The position numbers and the translations under genes are program-made. Shown in pieces: positions 1 through 5,464 of a stretch of DNA of 5,464 nucleotides (positions within the stretch are counted from its first letter, which is position 1; every line of letters starts with the position of its first letter). The stretch is from the NCBI GenBank assembly GCA_023249895.1, contig JAHFBS010000070.1:1-5464 (forward strand), in the 5' to 3' direction. This stretch comes from a bacterium (GTDB lineage: Bacteria; Babelota; Babeliae; Babelales; RVW-14). The notes below the pieces were generated by a model. The model did no database searches and had not been told where the DNA came from. It was given only the letters and a program-made list of their open reading frames with translations.

Positions 1-969
1 GTTGATGAAGATGATATTGCGGCAGTGCTCTCGCGTTGGATAAAAATTCCGGTCGAAAAATTAAAAGCTGATGAAACTCAAAAACTCATTGAAATGGAAG
101 CCTATCTTCATCAGCGCGTGATTGGACAGGACGAAGCGATTACCAAAATTGCCAATACCATTCGTGTACATCGTGCAGGTATCGGTGACCCTAATAAGCC
201 GATTGGTTCATTTTTATTTTTAGGTCCTACCGGTGTTGGCAAAACAGAAGTTGCCAAAACGCTTGCCGAATATCTTTTTAGTGATGAACGAAAAATGATT
301 CGTATCGACATGTCCGAGTATATGGAAAAACATGCGGTATCTCGTTTGATTGGTGCTCCTCCTGGTTACGTTGGCTATGAAGAGGGTGGGCAACTGACCG
401 AGGCGGTACGTCAGCATCCGTATAGCGTTGTTCTTTTCGATGAAATAGAAAAAGCTCATCAGGATGTGTTTAATATTTTTCTTCAGATACTTGATGAAGG
501 TCATTTGACCGATTCACAAGGGCGCACGGTCTCATTTAAAAATTGCATTCTTATCATGACGTCAAATATTGGTTCAGATCTTATTCTGAGTGCTGGTGGT
601 GTTACGGCAAAAGTTAAGCAGGAAATAGAAAAACTGCTTCATGCGCACTTCCGTCCAGAGTTCTTAAATCGTATCGATCAAACAGTATTCTTCTCGACGT
701 TAGGCAGCCAAGACATGACCAAAATCGTTGCGATTAATCTTAACGAGCTGGTGCAGCGCATGCACGAAAAAGGTATTGAACTAAAAATTGACGAGGATGC
801 GGTCAAAACGCTTGCATCAATTGGTTACGTTAAAGAATTTGGGGCTCGTCCACTGCGACGTACGATTCAAAATGAGGTAACGAGCCCACTGGCTGTTCAG
901 ATGCTCAAACATCCCGATCGTAAGGTGTTTACGCTTGAGGCAACTAAGGATGGTGTGCGTATCGTATAA
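1..969 (+). CDS. clpB: ATP-dependent disaggregase ClpB, C-terminal part (5' end outside window)
   Basis: ClpB is a hexameric cytoplasmic AAA+ chaperone that threads aggregated proteins through its central pore, working with DnaK/DnaJ/GrpE. The frame is open from base 1, so the gene is cut by the window edge. The visible 322 residues are the end of the linker plus the whole second AAA+ module. Fragment positions: Walker A GPTGVGKT at 75-82, pore loop GYVG at 122-125 within APPGYVGYEEGGQLTEAVR, Walker B VVLFDE at 143-148, sensor 1 TSN at 187-189, arginine finger in RPEFLNRID near 224, and sensor 2 GARPLRR at 281-287. All key residues are present, so this module looks active. The DIAxVxSRWxxIPVxKL lead-in and the C-terminal domain ending favour ClpB over ClpC or ClpA, although the diagnostic middle domain lies outside the window. 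The gene stops 4 bases before the convergent NDK gene. The internal GTG at 25 is not the start. Confidence 0.96.
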   Translation, partial: VDEDDIAAVLSRWIKIPVEKLKADETQKLIEMEAYLHQRVIGQDEAITKIANTIRVHRAGIGDPNKPIGSFLFLGPTGVGKTEVAKTLAEYLFSDERKMIRIDMSEYMEKHAVSRLIGAPPGYVGYEEGGQLTEAVRQHPYSVVLFDEIEKAHQDVFNIFLQILDEGHLTDSQGRTVSFKNCILIMTSNIGSDLILSAGGVTAKVKQEIEKLLHAHFRPEFLNRIDQTVFFSTLGSQDMTKIVAINLNELVQRMHEKGIELKIDEDAVKTLASIGYVKEFGARPLRRTIQNEVTSPLAVQMLKHPDRKVFTLEATKDGVRIV

Positions 970-973
970 AATG

Positions 974-1489
974 TTAAGCGATGCGGTCGGCAAAAAAGAG
1001 CCCAATCTCACGCGTTGCTGCTTGGGCGTTACGTGAGCCTTGTACGGCATTTTGCCAAATATTAACACCGAATTGTTTTCTTAATGTTCCTTCTTTGGCT
1101 TGAAGCGGATCATAGTGTCCAACAATGTCGCGCCAGTCAGGAATGGCATTAAGTTTTTCAAGAATCATGACGACAATTGGCCCGCTGGTCATGTGATCAA
1201 CAAGCTGATGAAAGAATTTTTCGTCATGATAATCGGTGTACAATTTTTCGGCTTGCTCGGCTTCCAGTTTTATTTTGCGCAAATCTACAATCGTAAACCC
1301 TTCTTGCTCAATACGATCGATGATTTTACCCGTAAGGTGAGCAGCAACAGCATCTGGTTTGATGATAGCAAGTGTACGTTCAATTTTGTTGCTGCGTATA
1401 TTCAGGCTTAATTTTTTGTAAGCCATATAAACGACTGCTGCAAGTGCCAATGATCCAAAAATGATAAAGATAAGTTTTTTGCGCATCAT
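974..1489 (-). CDS. Membrane-anchored nucleoside diphosphate kinase homologue lacking the catalytic histidine
   Basis: The 171-residue protein has an N-terminal hydrophobic helix (about residues 6-24, preceded by RKK) and then a full NDK fold from about residue 36. Typical NDKs are about 140-150 residues, soluble, and transfer the gamma phosphate of ATP to NDPs through a phosphohistidine. Matches to the family are ERTLAIIKPDAV (37-48, with Lys44), GKIIDRIEQEGF, the LYxxYxxxxFF and SGPIVVMILE segments, Arg120, GTLRKQFG (Arg137) and REIGLFF (Glu161). The active-site NxxHGSDS reads NAVQGSRN (147-154): the histidine is Gln150 (CAA at 1042-1040), the Asp after GS is Arg, and the GAT(D/N)P threonine is Tyr126. 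Nucleotide-binding residues persist while the phosphate-accepting residue is gone. Inference: a pseudokinase or nucleotide-binding membrane protein. It starts 2 bases after the upstream small membrane gene with no good Shine-Dalgarno of its own, suggesting translational coupling. ATG at 1486 is an alternative start. The family call is firm; the function is open. Confidence 0.93.
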   Translation of the reverse strand: MMRKKLIFIIFGSLALAAVVYMAYKKLSLNIRSNKIERTLAIIKPDAVAAHLTGKIIDRIEQEGFTIVDLRKIKLEAEQAEKLYTDYHDEKFFHQLVDHMTSGPIVVMILEKLNAIPDWRDIVGHYDPLQAKEGTLRKQFGVNIWQNAVQGSRNAQAATREIGLFFADRIA

Positions 1490-1491
1490 AA

Positions 1492-1698
1492 TTATTTACC
1501 GAACCAAGAAAAAGGGTTAGCGATTGAAGCTGGCTTTGTAATTTTTTCTGTTACAGTCTTTGCTACCTCCTGTGTAATGCGATCTTTAATGTATTCGCGG
1601 CCACCAAACCATTCATACCATGCATATGCCGATCCAATGGTAAATGTGATGCCAAGAACGAATCCAAAAAGAAGACTAACCAAACAGGAATGATTCAT
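1492..1698 (-). CDS. Small single-pass membrane protein of unknown function
   Basis: I do not recognise this 68-residue protein. Residues about 5-26 form a hydrophobic, glycine-rich helix. A tryptophan/tyrosine-rich interface follows (AWYEWFGG, 26-33), then a charged, probably helical stretch (about 35-56, rich in Lys/Glu/Thr), and the C-terminus is NPFSWFGK. AYA at 24-26 could be read as a signal-peptidase site, but the N-terminus has almost no positive charge, so an uncleaved anchor is at least as likely. It is not a lipoprotein: Cys5 has no lipobox. The start is supported by an excellent Shine-Dalgarno (AGGAAGGA, then ATTTT, then ATG). The stop lies 2 bases before the NDK homologue, so the two are almost certainly co-transcribed. 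Both begin with a membrane helix and may act together. The gene is short and unidentified, but the ribosome site and spacing make it credible. Confidence 0.7.
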   Translation of the reverse strand: MNHSCLVSLLFGFVLGITFTIGSAYAWYEWFGGREYIKDRITQEVAKTVTEKITKPASIANPFSWFGK

Positions 1699-1716
1699 AA
1701 AATTCCTTCCTACAAA

Positions 1717-1751
1717 CTAAAAAGTGATCCGCAAAACGGACCACTTTTTAG
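1717..1751 (-). terminator. Rho-independent terminator for the M16/histone-like unit
   Basis: A near-perfect inverted repeat has 15-base arms (1717-1731 and 1737-1751) and a 5-base loop. In minus-strand RNA the core GUGGUCCG pairs with CGGAUCAC, with a single G-U wobble. The same position is an A-C mismatch in plus-strand RNA, so the hairpin is better formed in the minus direction. The core is followed on the minus strand by TTTTTAGTTTG, a U-rich tail, and preceded by the matching A run. It lies 25 bases past the stop of the histone-like gene, the expected place. It also sits only 18 bases upstream of the small membrane gene, so it may act as a partial terminator or attenuator for the NDK pair. 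Confidence 0.75.
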
Positions 1752-1775
1752 TTGCTTTTCAGTAGATAATTTAAT

Positions 1776-1946
1776 CTACCATTTTTTGAGCATTTTACCA
1801 ATGACGCGCATTTTCATGCGGCGCGTGGTTTTTTTCTTGGCAACTTTTTTCGCCTTTGCCTTTTTAGCTTTTTTAGCTTTTTTGACGGTTTTTTTCTTTG
1901 CTGTCTTTTTGCTCTTCTTTGCTGTCTTCTTGCTCTTCTTTGCCAT
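1776..1946 (-). CDS. Lysine/alanine-rich histone-like protein (56 aa), nested at the 3' end of the M16 open frame
   Basis: From the internal ATG at 1946 the frame encodes 56 residues, of which 27 are Lys, 3 Arg and 8 Ala, with no acidic residue. Repeats of AKKSKKT and then KKA units resemble the lysine-rich tails of bacterial histone H1-like proteins (Hc1/AlgP-type), which bind DNA or RNA non-specifically and compact the nucleoid. The C-terminus (TTRRMKMRVIGKMLKKW) breaks the repeat pattern and could be a short helix. The start is strongly supported: AAGGAGG lies 8 bases upstream. The same frame continues upstream into the M16 peptidase with no stop, so the residues may also be made as a C-terminal tail on that enzyme. 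An out-of-frame TAA overlaps the Shine-Dalgarno as TAAGGAGG, the usual arrangement for two adjacent genes. I favour a separate protein. The nucleic-acid role is inferred from composition only. Confidence 0.65.
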   Translation of the reverse strand: MAKKSKKTAKKSKKTAKKKTVKKAKKAKKAKAKKVAKKKTTRRMKMRVIGKMLKKW

Positions 1947-4637
1947 GATCCTGGCCTCCTTAGTAAGGGATTCTCCTTTTTTGTACGCTACGCCGTACTT
2001 TTCAATTCTTCCTATATGTATCTTTGACATCAATTGCGGGTCGCAAAATTGTTGAGCAATTTCGTTGAGTTGATCTACTCCAATTATAGACAGGATTTCA
2101 CCCTGTTTGTCAAATAAATTTAATGGTAAGTGAAGTTTTTTTAGAAAAAGAAACGTTTGCGCCATGCTTGCATTTGTTTCAAAAAGCTCTACTGATGTGG
2201 CTATCAAGAGATTTTTAGCCATTGATAACTCTTCAACGGAGATACCTTCTTTTTGTACGGTTTTTAGTGCCGTGGCAATTTCATGTTGGGCAAGCTCAAG
2301 TTTTTCTGGCGCAACAATAGTTTTAATAAACGTCATTCCCTGTTGTTCGCGCGATCCATAGATAAGCGATCCACCGATGGTATAAAAGAGGCCGCTGCGC
2401 TCGCGCAAATTAAATAAGCGTGATGAAGGAGATGCTTGCGGTCCTCCCGTAACAATGATGTCGAGCAACGAAAGTGCGTTAAAAATCGGATCTTTGCGCG
2501 ATACTGATGGTGCGACACAACCAACAACGATCTGTTCGCGGTCGATCGGAATGGTCATTGTTATTGGCTGGTAAGGTGGAAGCTCGGGATATGAAAGATC
2601 AGCAATCTCAGGCCCCTGCCATGCTCCCAAATGGGTATTTATAAGAGATTGAAGCGATAATTTATGAAGATCACCAACAATAACCAAGACTGCTTGGTCC
2701 GGGGAAACGGAATTTTTATACCATGCTTTAAGATCATTGAGCGTAATCGAGGCGATACTTTTTTTAGTCCCCATCGGATTTTTGTGATAGGGATGTTCTT
2801 GGTAAATTAATTCTCGAGCAACTTGATCAATGAAATCGATTGGCGAGTCCCAAAACTCTTCAATTTCGCTGACAATCTGTCGCCGAACTTTTTCTACTGA
2901 TGATGCATCAAAAACGGGGTGCTGAAAAATTTGAGCAACCATAGAAAGCGCCGTTTCAAAATCTTCGCTCAGACATCTAAAGGCAAGGTTATCACCGCCC
3001 GCCGTAAGCGAGATTCCTTCTTGTTCTAAAAGTTTTGCAAAGGCATCAGCATTAAGCTTTTTGGTTCGATCGCTGATGACGCGTAACAAAAAGCCAAGAA
3101 TTCCGGCGTGATGTTCTGGCTCATAAAGGTAATTTGTTTTTAAACTCAAAAGACAGGTGACTTGAGGAACATTGGTGGTGTGGTGGTACAGAACCTCAAG
3201 CCCATTAGGAAGGGTAAAGGTTTTGGGAAGAGGAAATTCAAATCTTCCTGTCGGAGTCTTACTGATTTTTTTTGCCCATCGTGGTTCTTCAACAGGTACG
3301 GTGCGTTGATGGGATTGCAAAAATTTTTGTTCCATTTGAGCAGTTGCCTGATAAAAAGAGACCAGCCGTTTGGTATCTTCTGGCGCGGCAGGAAGAAGGT
3401 AGCCTTTGTGTTGTTGCGATGTTTTAAAGTACGTGTCGAGAAAGATTTGCAGTTCTGTTTTGGTTGCTCGATCGATTGCTGCCAGATAGCTGTCGACAAA
3501 ATTTTCATCGCCCGTTGCAAGATAAGAATTACCAATCACCAGTGCTTGCCGTTCACTGTGTTCAAGCAGTGACGTAAAGTCGATGTGGGTTCTTTTTTTC
3601 GCGGCCGCAAATTCCCAATCGTGGATGGGTTTGCGTGCGAGCGTTGCAAGCTCCTCGTGAATAATTTTTTCAATGGCGTGTGGAGATGATTTTGCGGCGG
3701 GCCATACGTTAATAAAAAATAAACCGTGTTCAAAAAAATCGCTGGTTGAACAATCAATATCGATGGCAAGCCGCTCTTTATTGACAAGCCGTTGATACAA
3801 TCGAGAACTCTTGCCAAATCCGATAACAAAATTTGCAATATCAATGAGATGGTTTTGACGTTTGCTCAGTCCCGGAACGTGGTAGGCAAAGCATAACCAA
3901 GGATTTTGTGTTGGTCGTGAAAGGATGGTAGTTGTGGCAACAAGATCTTCCTGATGGGTATGCGTTGCGCGAACATAATTAAGTGGTGAAGGAATTTTGC
4001 CGAACCAATGTTCGACTGCATCAAACGCCTTTGCTGGATCAACATTGCCGGTAATAACTAAAACGGCATTTGCCGGATGATAGTGGGTGCGGTAGAAGGC
4101 ATACAAGTTGTCACGTGTAAGCGTGCACAGGTTGGTTGCCGTCCCAATGATGGGGTTGCGGTAGGGATGATTGGGAAATGCAGCAGCAGTGACACGTTCA
4201 ACCAATGATCCCTGATAGTTTTCGTTATAAAGATGTAACTCTTCTATGACCGCCTTGAGTTCTGATGAAAGCATTTGAGTTGGAAACGTTGCATGCTGCA
4301 TACATTCAGCAAGGAGTTCAAGCGCGGTCTGCCACGTGTTGGTAGGAAATCTAAAGGTGTAGCAGGTGTAATCTTGCGAGGTAAAAGCATTAGCTTCGCC
4401 GACTAATTTTTGGCATATAAGATTGATGTCAGATTCTGAAAGATTTTTGGTTCCCTTAAAAAGCATGTGTTCAATAAGGTGTGCCATGCCGCGTTCATTG
4501 ACGTTTTCATCCTTGGATCCGACATTGTACCAGAGGTGCGTTTCGACACGTGGAATGCGATATTCTTGTCTGACCAAAACCGTCAACTTGTTTGCAAGTA
4601 TTTTTTTGTGAACCTTAAAGTGCGGCGATGACGTCAT
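1776..4637 (-). CDS. Two-module M16 family zinc metallopeptidase, open frame continuing into a lysine-rich tail
   Basis: M16 (pitrilysin/processing-peptidase) enzymes form a clam-shell chamber that cleaves unfolded peptides. The N-terminal module has the inverted zinc motif HLIEH (His53, Glu56 catalytic, His57) and the distal ligand near Glu133 in AVIEEL, about 76 residues on. A first M16_C-type domain follows (about 172-350, with YHPANAVLVITGNVDP and SSRLY). The second module (about 470-885) repeats the fold: HHAGILGF replaces HxxEH, so it is the usual inactive half, and SSRLFNLRERSGLFYTI (738-754) is typical of the family. No signal peptide is visible, suggesting a cytoplasmic enzyme. The start ATG at 4637 has AAGGA 10 bases upstream, and an in-frame TGA upstream leaves no alternative. 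Homology seems to end near residue 885. Residues 898-953 are the lysine-rich segment, annotated separately; a one-base shift at the A6 run (1982-1977) would end the peptidase at residue 892. Peptidase identity is firm; the C-terminal boundary is uncertain. Confidence 0.93.
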   Translation of the reverse strand: MTSSPHFKVHKKILANKLTVLVRQEYRIPRVETHLWYNVGSKDENVNERGMAHLIEHMLFKGTKNLSESDINLICQKLVGEANAFTSQDYTCYTFRFPTNTWQTALELLAECMQHATFPTQMLSSELKAVIEELHLYNENYQGSLVERVTAAAFPNHPYRNPIIGTATNLCTLTRDNLYAFYRTHYHPANAVLVITGNVDPAKAFDAVEHWFGKIPSPLNYVRATHTHQEDLVATTTILSRPTQNPWLCFAYHVPGLSKRQNHLIDIANFVIGFGKSSRLYQRLVNKERLAIDIDCSTSDFFEHGLFFINVWPAAKSSPHAIEKIIHEELATLARKPIHDWEFAAAKKRTHIDFTSLLEHSERQALVIGNSYLATGDENFVDSYLAAIDRATKTELQIFLDTYFKTSQQHKGYLLPAAPEDTKRLVSFYQATAQMEQKFLQSHQRTVPVEEPRWAKKISKTPTGRFEFPLPKTFTLPNGLEVLYHHTTNVPQVTCLLSLKTNYLYEPEHHAGILGFLLRVISDRTKKLNADAFAKLLEQEGISLTAGGDNLAFRCLSEDFETALSMVAQIFQHPVFDASSVEKVRRQIVSEIEEFWDSPIDFIDQVARELIYQEHPYHKNPMGTKKSIASITLNDLKAWYKNSVSPDQAVLVIVGDLHKLSLQSLINTHLGAWQGPEIADLSYPELPPYQPITMTIPIDREQIVVGCVAPSVSRKDPIFNALSLLDIIVTGGPQASPSSRLFNLRERSGLFYTIGGSLIYGSREQQGMTFIKTIVAPEKLELAQHEIATALKTVQKEGISVEELSMAKNLLIATSVELFETNASMAQTFLFLKKLHLPLNLFDKQGEILSIIGVDQLNEIAQQFCDPQLMSKIHIGRIEKYGVAYKKGESLTKEARIMAKKSKKTAKKSKKTAKKKTVKKAKKAKKAKAKKVAKKKTTRRMKMRVIGKMLKKW
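1902..1943 (-). repeat. Two tandem 21-base units encoding AKKSKKT
   Basis: Units 1943-1923 and 1922-1902 (minus strand) differ at one base, a synonymous AAG/AAA change, and each encodes AKKSKKT. A third degraded unit (AKKKT) follows, then 9-base KKA repeats. The array builds the basic tail and is a likely site of slippage-driven length variation between strains. Confidence 0.8.
1955..1962 (-). promoter_or_regulatory. Perfect Shine-Dalgarno (TAAGGAGG) with overlapping out-of-frame stop, for the histone-like gene
   Basis: The minus strand reads TAAGGAGG, 8 bases and then ATG at 1946. This is a full anti-16S match at good spacing and decides the internal start. The TAA (1962-1960) lies in the -1 frame relative to the M16 frame, where it would end the peptidase exactly at the ribosome site of the next gene. 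Confidence 0.8.
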
Positions 4638-4712
4638 ATGAGCACGATCCTTATAAAAGCATGTTGTTCATGATTACGTTATACATCTCAGATGCATACA
4701 TTGATTATGTCG

Positions 4713-4742
4713 AATATAACATTTTTATGCTACTTCGCCCAA
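4713..4742 (-). promoter_or_regulatory. Candidate promoter for the M16 unit
   Basis: The minus strand carries an extended -10, TG-T-TATATT (4721-4713; the hexamer matches TATAAT at five of six bases). A weak -35, TTGGGC (4742-4737), lies 18 bases upstream. It would give a leader of roughly 70 bases before the ATG at 4637. Found by eye only. Confidence 0.3.
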
Positions 4743-4806
4743 ATACGCCAGATTTGAAAAAATTGGGGTTGAATTTGTGTCATCTAGGGCGTAATGAGTT
4801 TTTCTT

Positions 4807-4835
4807 TTGCATAAGAGTTTGGATCGGTTTAAGAT
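4807..4835 (+). promoter_or_regulatory. Weak candidate promoter for priA
   Basis: TTGCAT (4807-4812), a 17-base spacer and TAAGAT (4830-4835) point toward priA with a leader of about 55 bases. A second possibility is TTGATT (4701-4706) with TATGCT (4726-4731), but its 19-base spacer is long. Neither is strong. Confidence 0.2.
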
Positions 4836-4897
4836 TCCACTGCCATTACATCAAATTTCAGTAACCAAAAACAGTACAAGATACATCGGATCAAAAA

Positions 4898-5464
4898 ATG
4901 TATGTCCAGGTAATGCTCATCAATGGATTTGAAAAGCAGTTGCTTTATCGCGTTCCTGCTGAGATGGTGACTGATGTGCGTTTGGGGACCGTTGTTATGG
5001 TGCCCGTACAACGACGCAAAGAGTCTGGTGTTGTTGTTGAAGTAATTGATGAATTATCTGAAATGCCTGAATTTAAAATCAAAAATATTGCAGCGTGCGA
5101 AAAATTTCCTGCCGATGATATTTTTTATCAATTTGCACGTAAACTTGCATCGTTCTATTGTTTGCGTCCGGTGCATGTGTACCAGCGAATTCGACATTTT
5201 CTTGAAGAACGTCATACCACTACAGATGTACTATTTGAACCGCGTGAAGAAAAGATTATTCCCGTAACGCTTACTGATGAGCAGCAAGCAGTGGTTGATT
5301 ATGTTGCGCCGTTTATTGATCACCAGGCATACACCCCGACCTTGGTTCATGGGGTTACGGGATCGGGTAAAACCGAGGTTTATAAGCAACTTATTCTGCG
5401 TGCCGTTGCGCAGAATAAAACGACATTATTATTACTTCCCGAAGTAACGCTTGCCATTCAATTT
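4898..5464 (+). CDS. priA: Primosomal protein N' (PriA replication-restart helicase), N-terminal part (3' end outside window)
   Basis: PriA recognises abandoned replication forks and D-loops, unwinds DNA 3' to 5' and reloads the replicative helicase. The first 189 residues are visible. Residues 1 to about 102 match the 3'-end-binding domain (GTVVMVPVQRRKESGVVVEV, then the AxFYCLRPVHVYQRI segment). LTDEQQAVV (125-133) is the lead-in to the helicase. The Walker A motif lies in TLVHGVTGSGKTEVYKQ (GVTGSGKT, 152-159), followed by LLLLPEVTLA (177-186), the usual PEI-L motif. The Walker A lysine is at 158, whereas in Escherichia coli PriA it is Lys230, so about 70 residues, corresponding to the winged-helix domain, are missing between the two domains. 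ATG at 4898 is the first start after an in-frame TAA at 4862. The Shine-Dalgarno is weak (CGGA at 4887-4890). The DEAH box and zinc-binding cysteines would lie past the window end. Confidence 0.95.
   Translation, partial: MYVQVMLINGFEKQLLYRVPAEMVTDVRLGTVVMVPVQRRKESGVVVEVIDELSEMPEFKIKNIAACEKFPADDIFYQFARKLASFYCLRPVHVYQRIRHFLEERHTTTDVLFEPREEKIIPVTLTDEQQAVVDYVAPFIDHQAYTPTLVHGVTGSGKTEVYKQLILRAVAQNKTTLLLLPEVTLAIQF

Larger units (their letters stand above)
4638..4897. other. Divergent intergenic region between the M16 gene and priA
   Basis: These 260 bases separate two divergent genes and must hold the promoters for both. I see no convincing RNA gene or protein. A 78-codon plus-strand frame spans it (4628-4864), but its composition is not protein-like and it has no family resemblance. 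A pair of 6-base inverted arms (GTTATA 4678-4683, TATAAC 4715-4720) could be an operator, or chance in AT-rich DNA. Confidence 0.6.

Noticed and set aside
1100..1411. 103-codon plus-strand frame opposite the NDK homologue
   Set aside because: The minus-strand frame has clear NDK homology over the same bases, and the plus-strand product has no recognisable motif.
1690..2055. 121-codon plus-strand frame rich in Phe/Leu/Ala that looks like a membrane protein
   Set aside because: It is the antisense of the lysine codons (AAA/AAG read as TTT/CTT) of the histone-like gene, which creates false hydrophobic stretches.
3162..3572. 136-codon plus-strand frame opposite the M16 gene, and a 129-codon minus-strand frame at 3146-3535
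   Set aside because: Both lie inside the well-conserved M16 coding region in other frames and show no family features; they are shadows of the real gene.
4628..4637. Perfect 10-base palindrome ATGACGTCAT at the M16 start codon as a possible operator
   Set aside because: It sits in the coding start, spells ordinary codons (Met-Thr-Ser), has no second copy in the intergenic region, and such short palindromes are expected by chance.
4736..4793. Possible structured RNA from CGCCC/GGGCG and TACGCC/GGCGTA arms before priA
   Set aside because: The arms are 5-6 bases, far apart, and cannot be extended. No tRNA, riboswitch or other RNA core is recognisable.
4628..4864. 78-codon plus-strand open frame in the intergenic region upstream of priA
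   Set aside because: Its start arises from the palindrome ATGACGTCAT that overlaps the M16 start codon. It has no convincing ribosome site, its composition is unlike a structured protein, and it resembles no family I know.

Overview
This is a gene-dense bacterial window. Shine-Dalgarno sites are clear, the standard genetic code fits, base composition is slightly AT-rich, and intergenic gaps are short. The housekeeping genes (ClpB, an NDK-family protein, an M16 peptidase, PriA) do not fix the taxon. The short lysine-only histone-like gene and the unusual NDK and PriA architectures would suit an under-sampled host-associated lineage such as Dependentiae (TM6) or a chlamydia-like group. That placement is a low-confidence inference.

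Layout. 1-969 (+) is the C-terminal part of clpB, carrying the second AAA+ module. It converges, with only 4 bases between stop codons, on a minus-strand pair. That pair is a 68-residue single-pass membrane protein (1492-1698) followed 2 bases later by a membrane-anchored nucleoside diphosphate kinase homologue (974-1489). In the homologue the catalytic histidine is replaced by glutamine. Upstream of the pair, 1717-1751 holds a strong hairpin that ends the next minus-strand unit.

That unit is one long open frame, 1776-4637. It encodes a two-module M16 zinc metallopeptidase (about 890 residues) that runs without a stop into a 56-residue lysine/alanine-rich histone-like protein. The small protein has its own ATG and a perfect Shine-Dalgarno sequence. 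An out-of-frame TAA overlaps that Shine-Dalgarno, and an A6 run lies just upstream. This suggests either two separate genes joined by a one-base difference, or slippage that decides between a free and a tailed peptidase.

A 260-base divergent intergenic region (4638-4897) separates this unit from priA on the plus strand (4898 to the window end). The visible PriA goes from its DNA-binding N-terminal domain almost directly to the helicase Walker A motif, so the usual winged-helix domain appears to be missing.

Functionally the window combines protein quality control (ClpB disaggregase, M16 peptidase), nucleoid or nucleic-acid binding (lysine-rich protein), replication restart (PriA) and a small membrane unit of unknown job. 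The most novel candidates are the membrane-tethered, histidine-less NDK with its small membrane partner, and the M16/histone-like junction.
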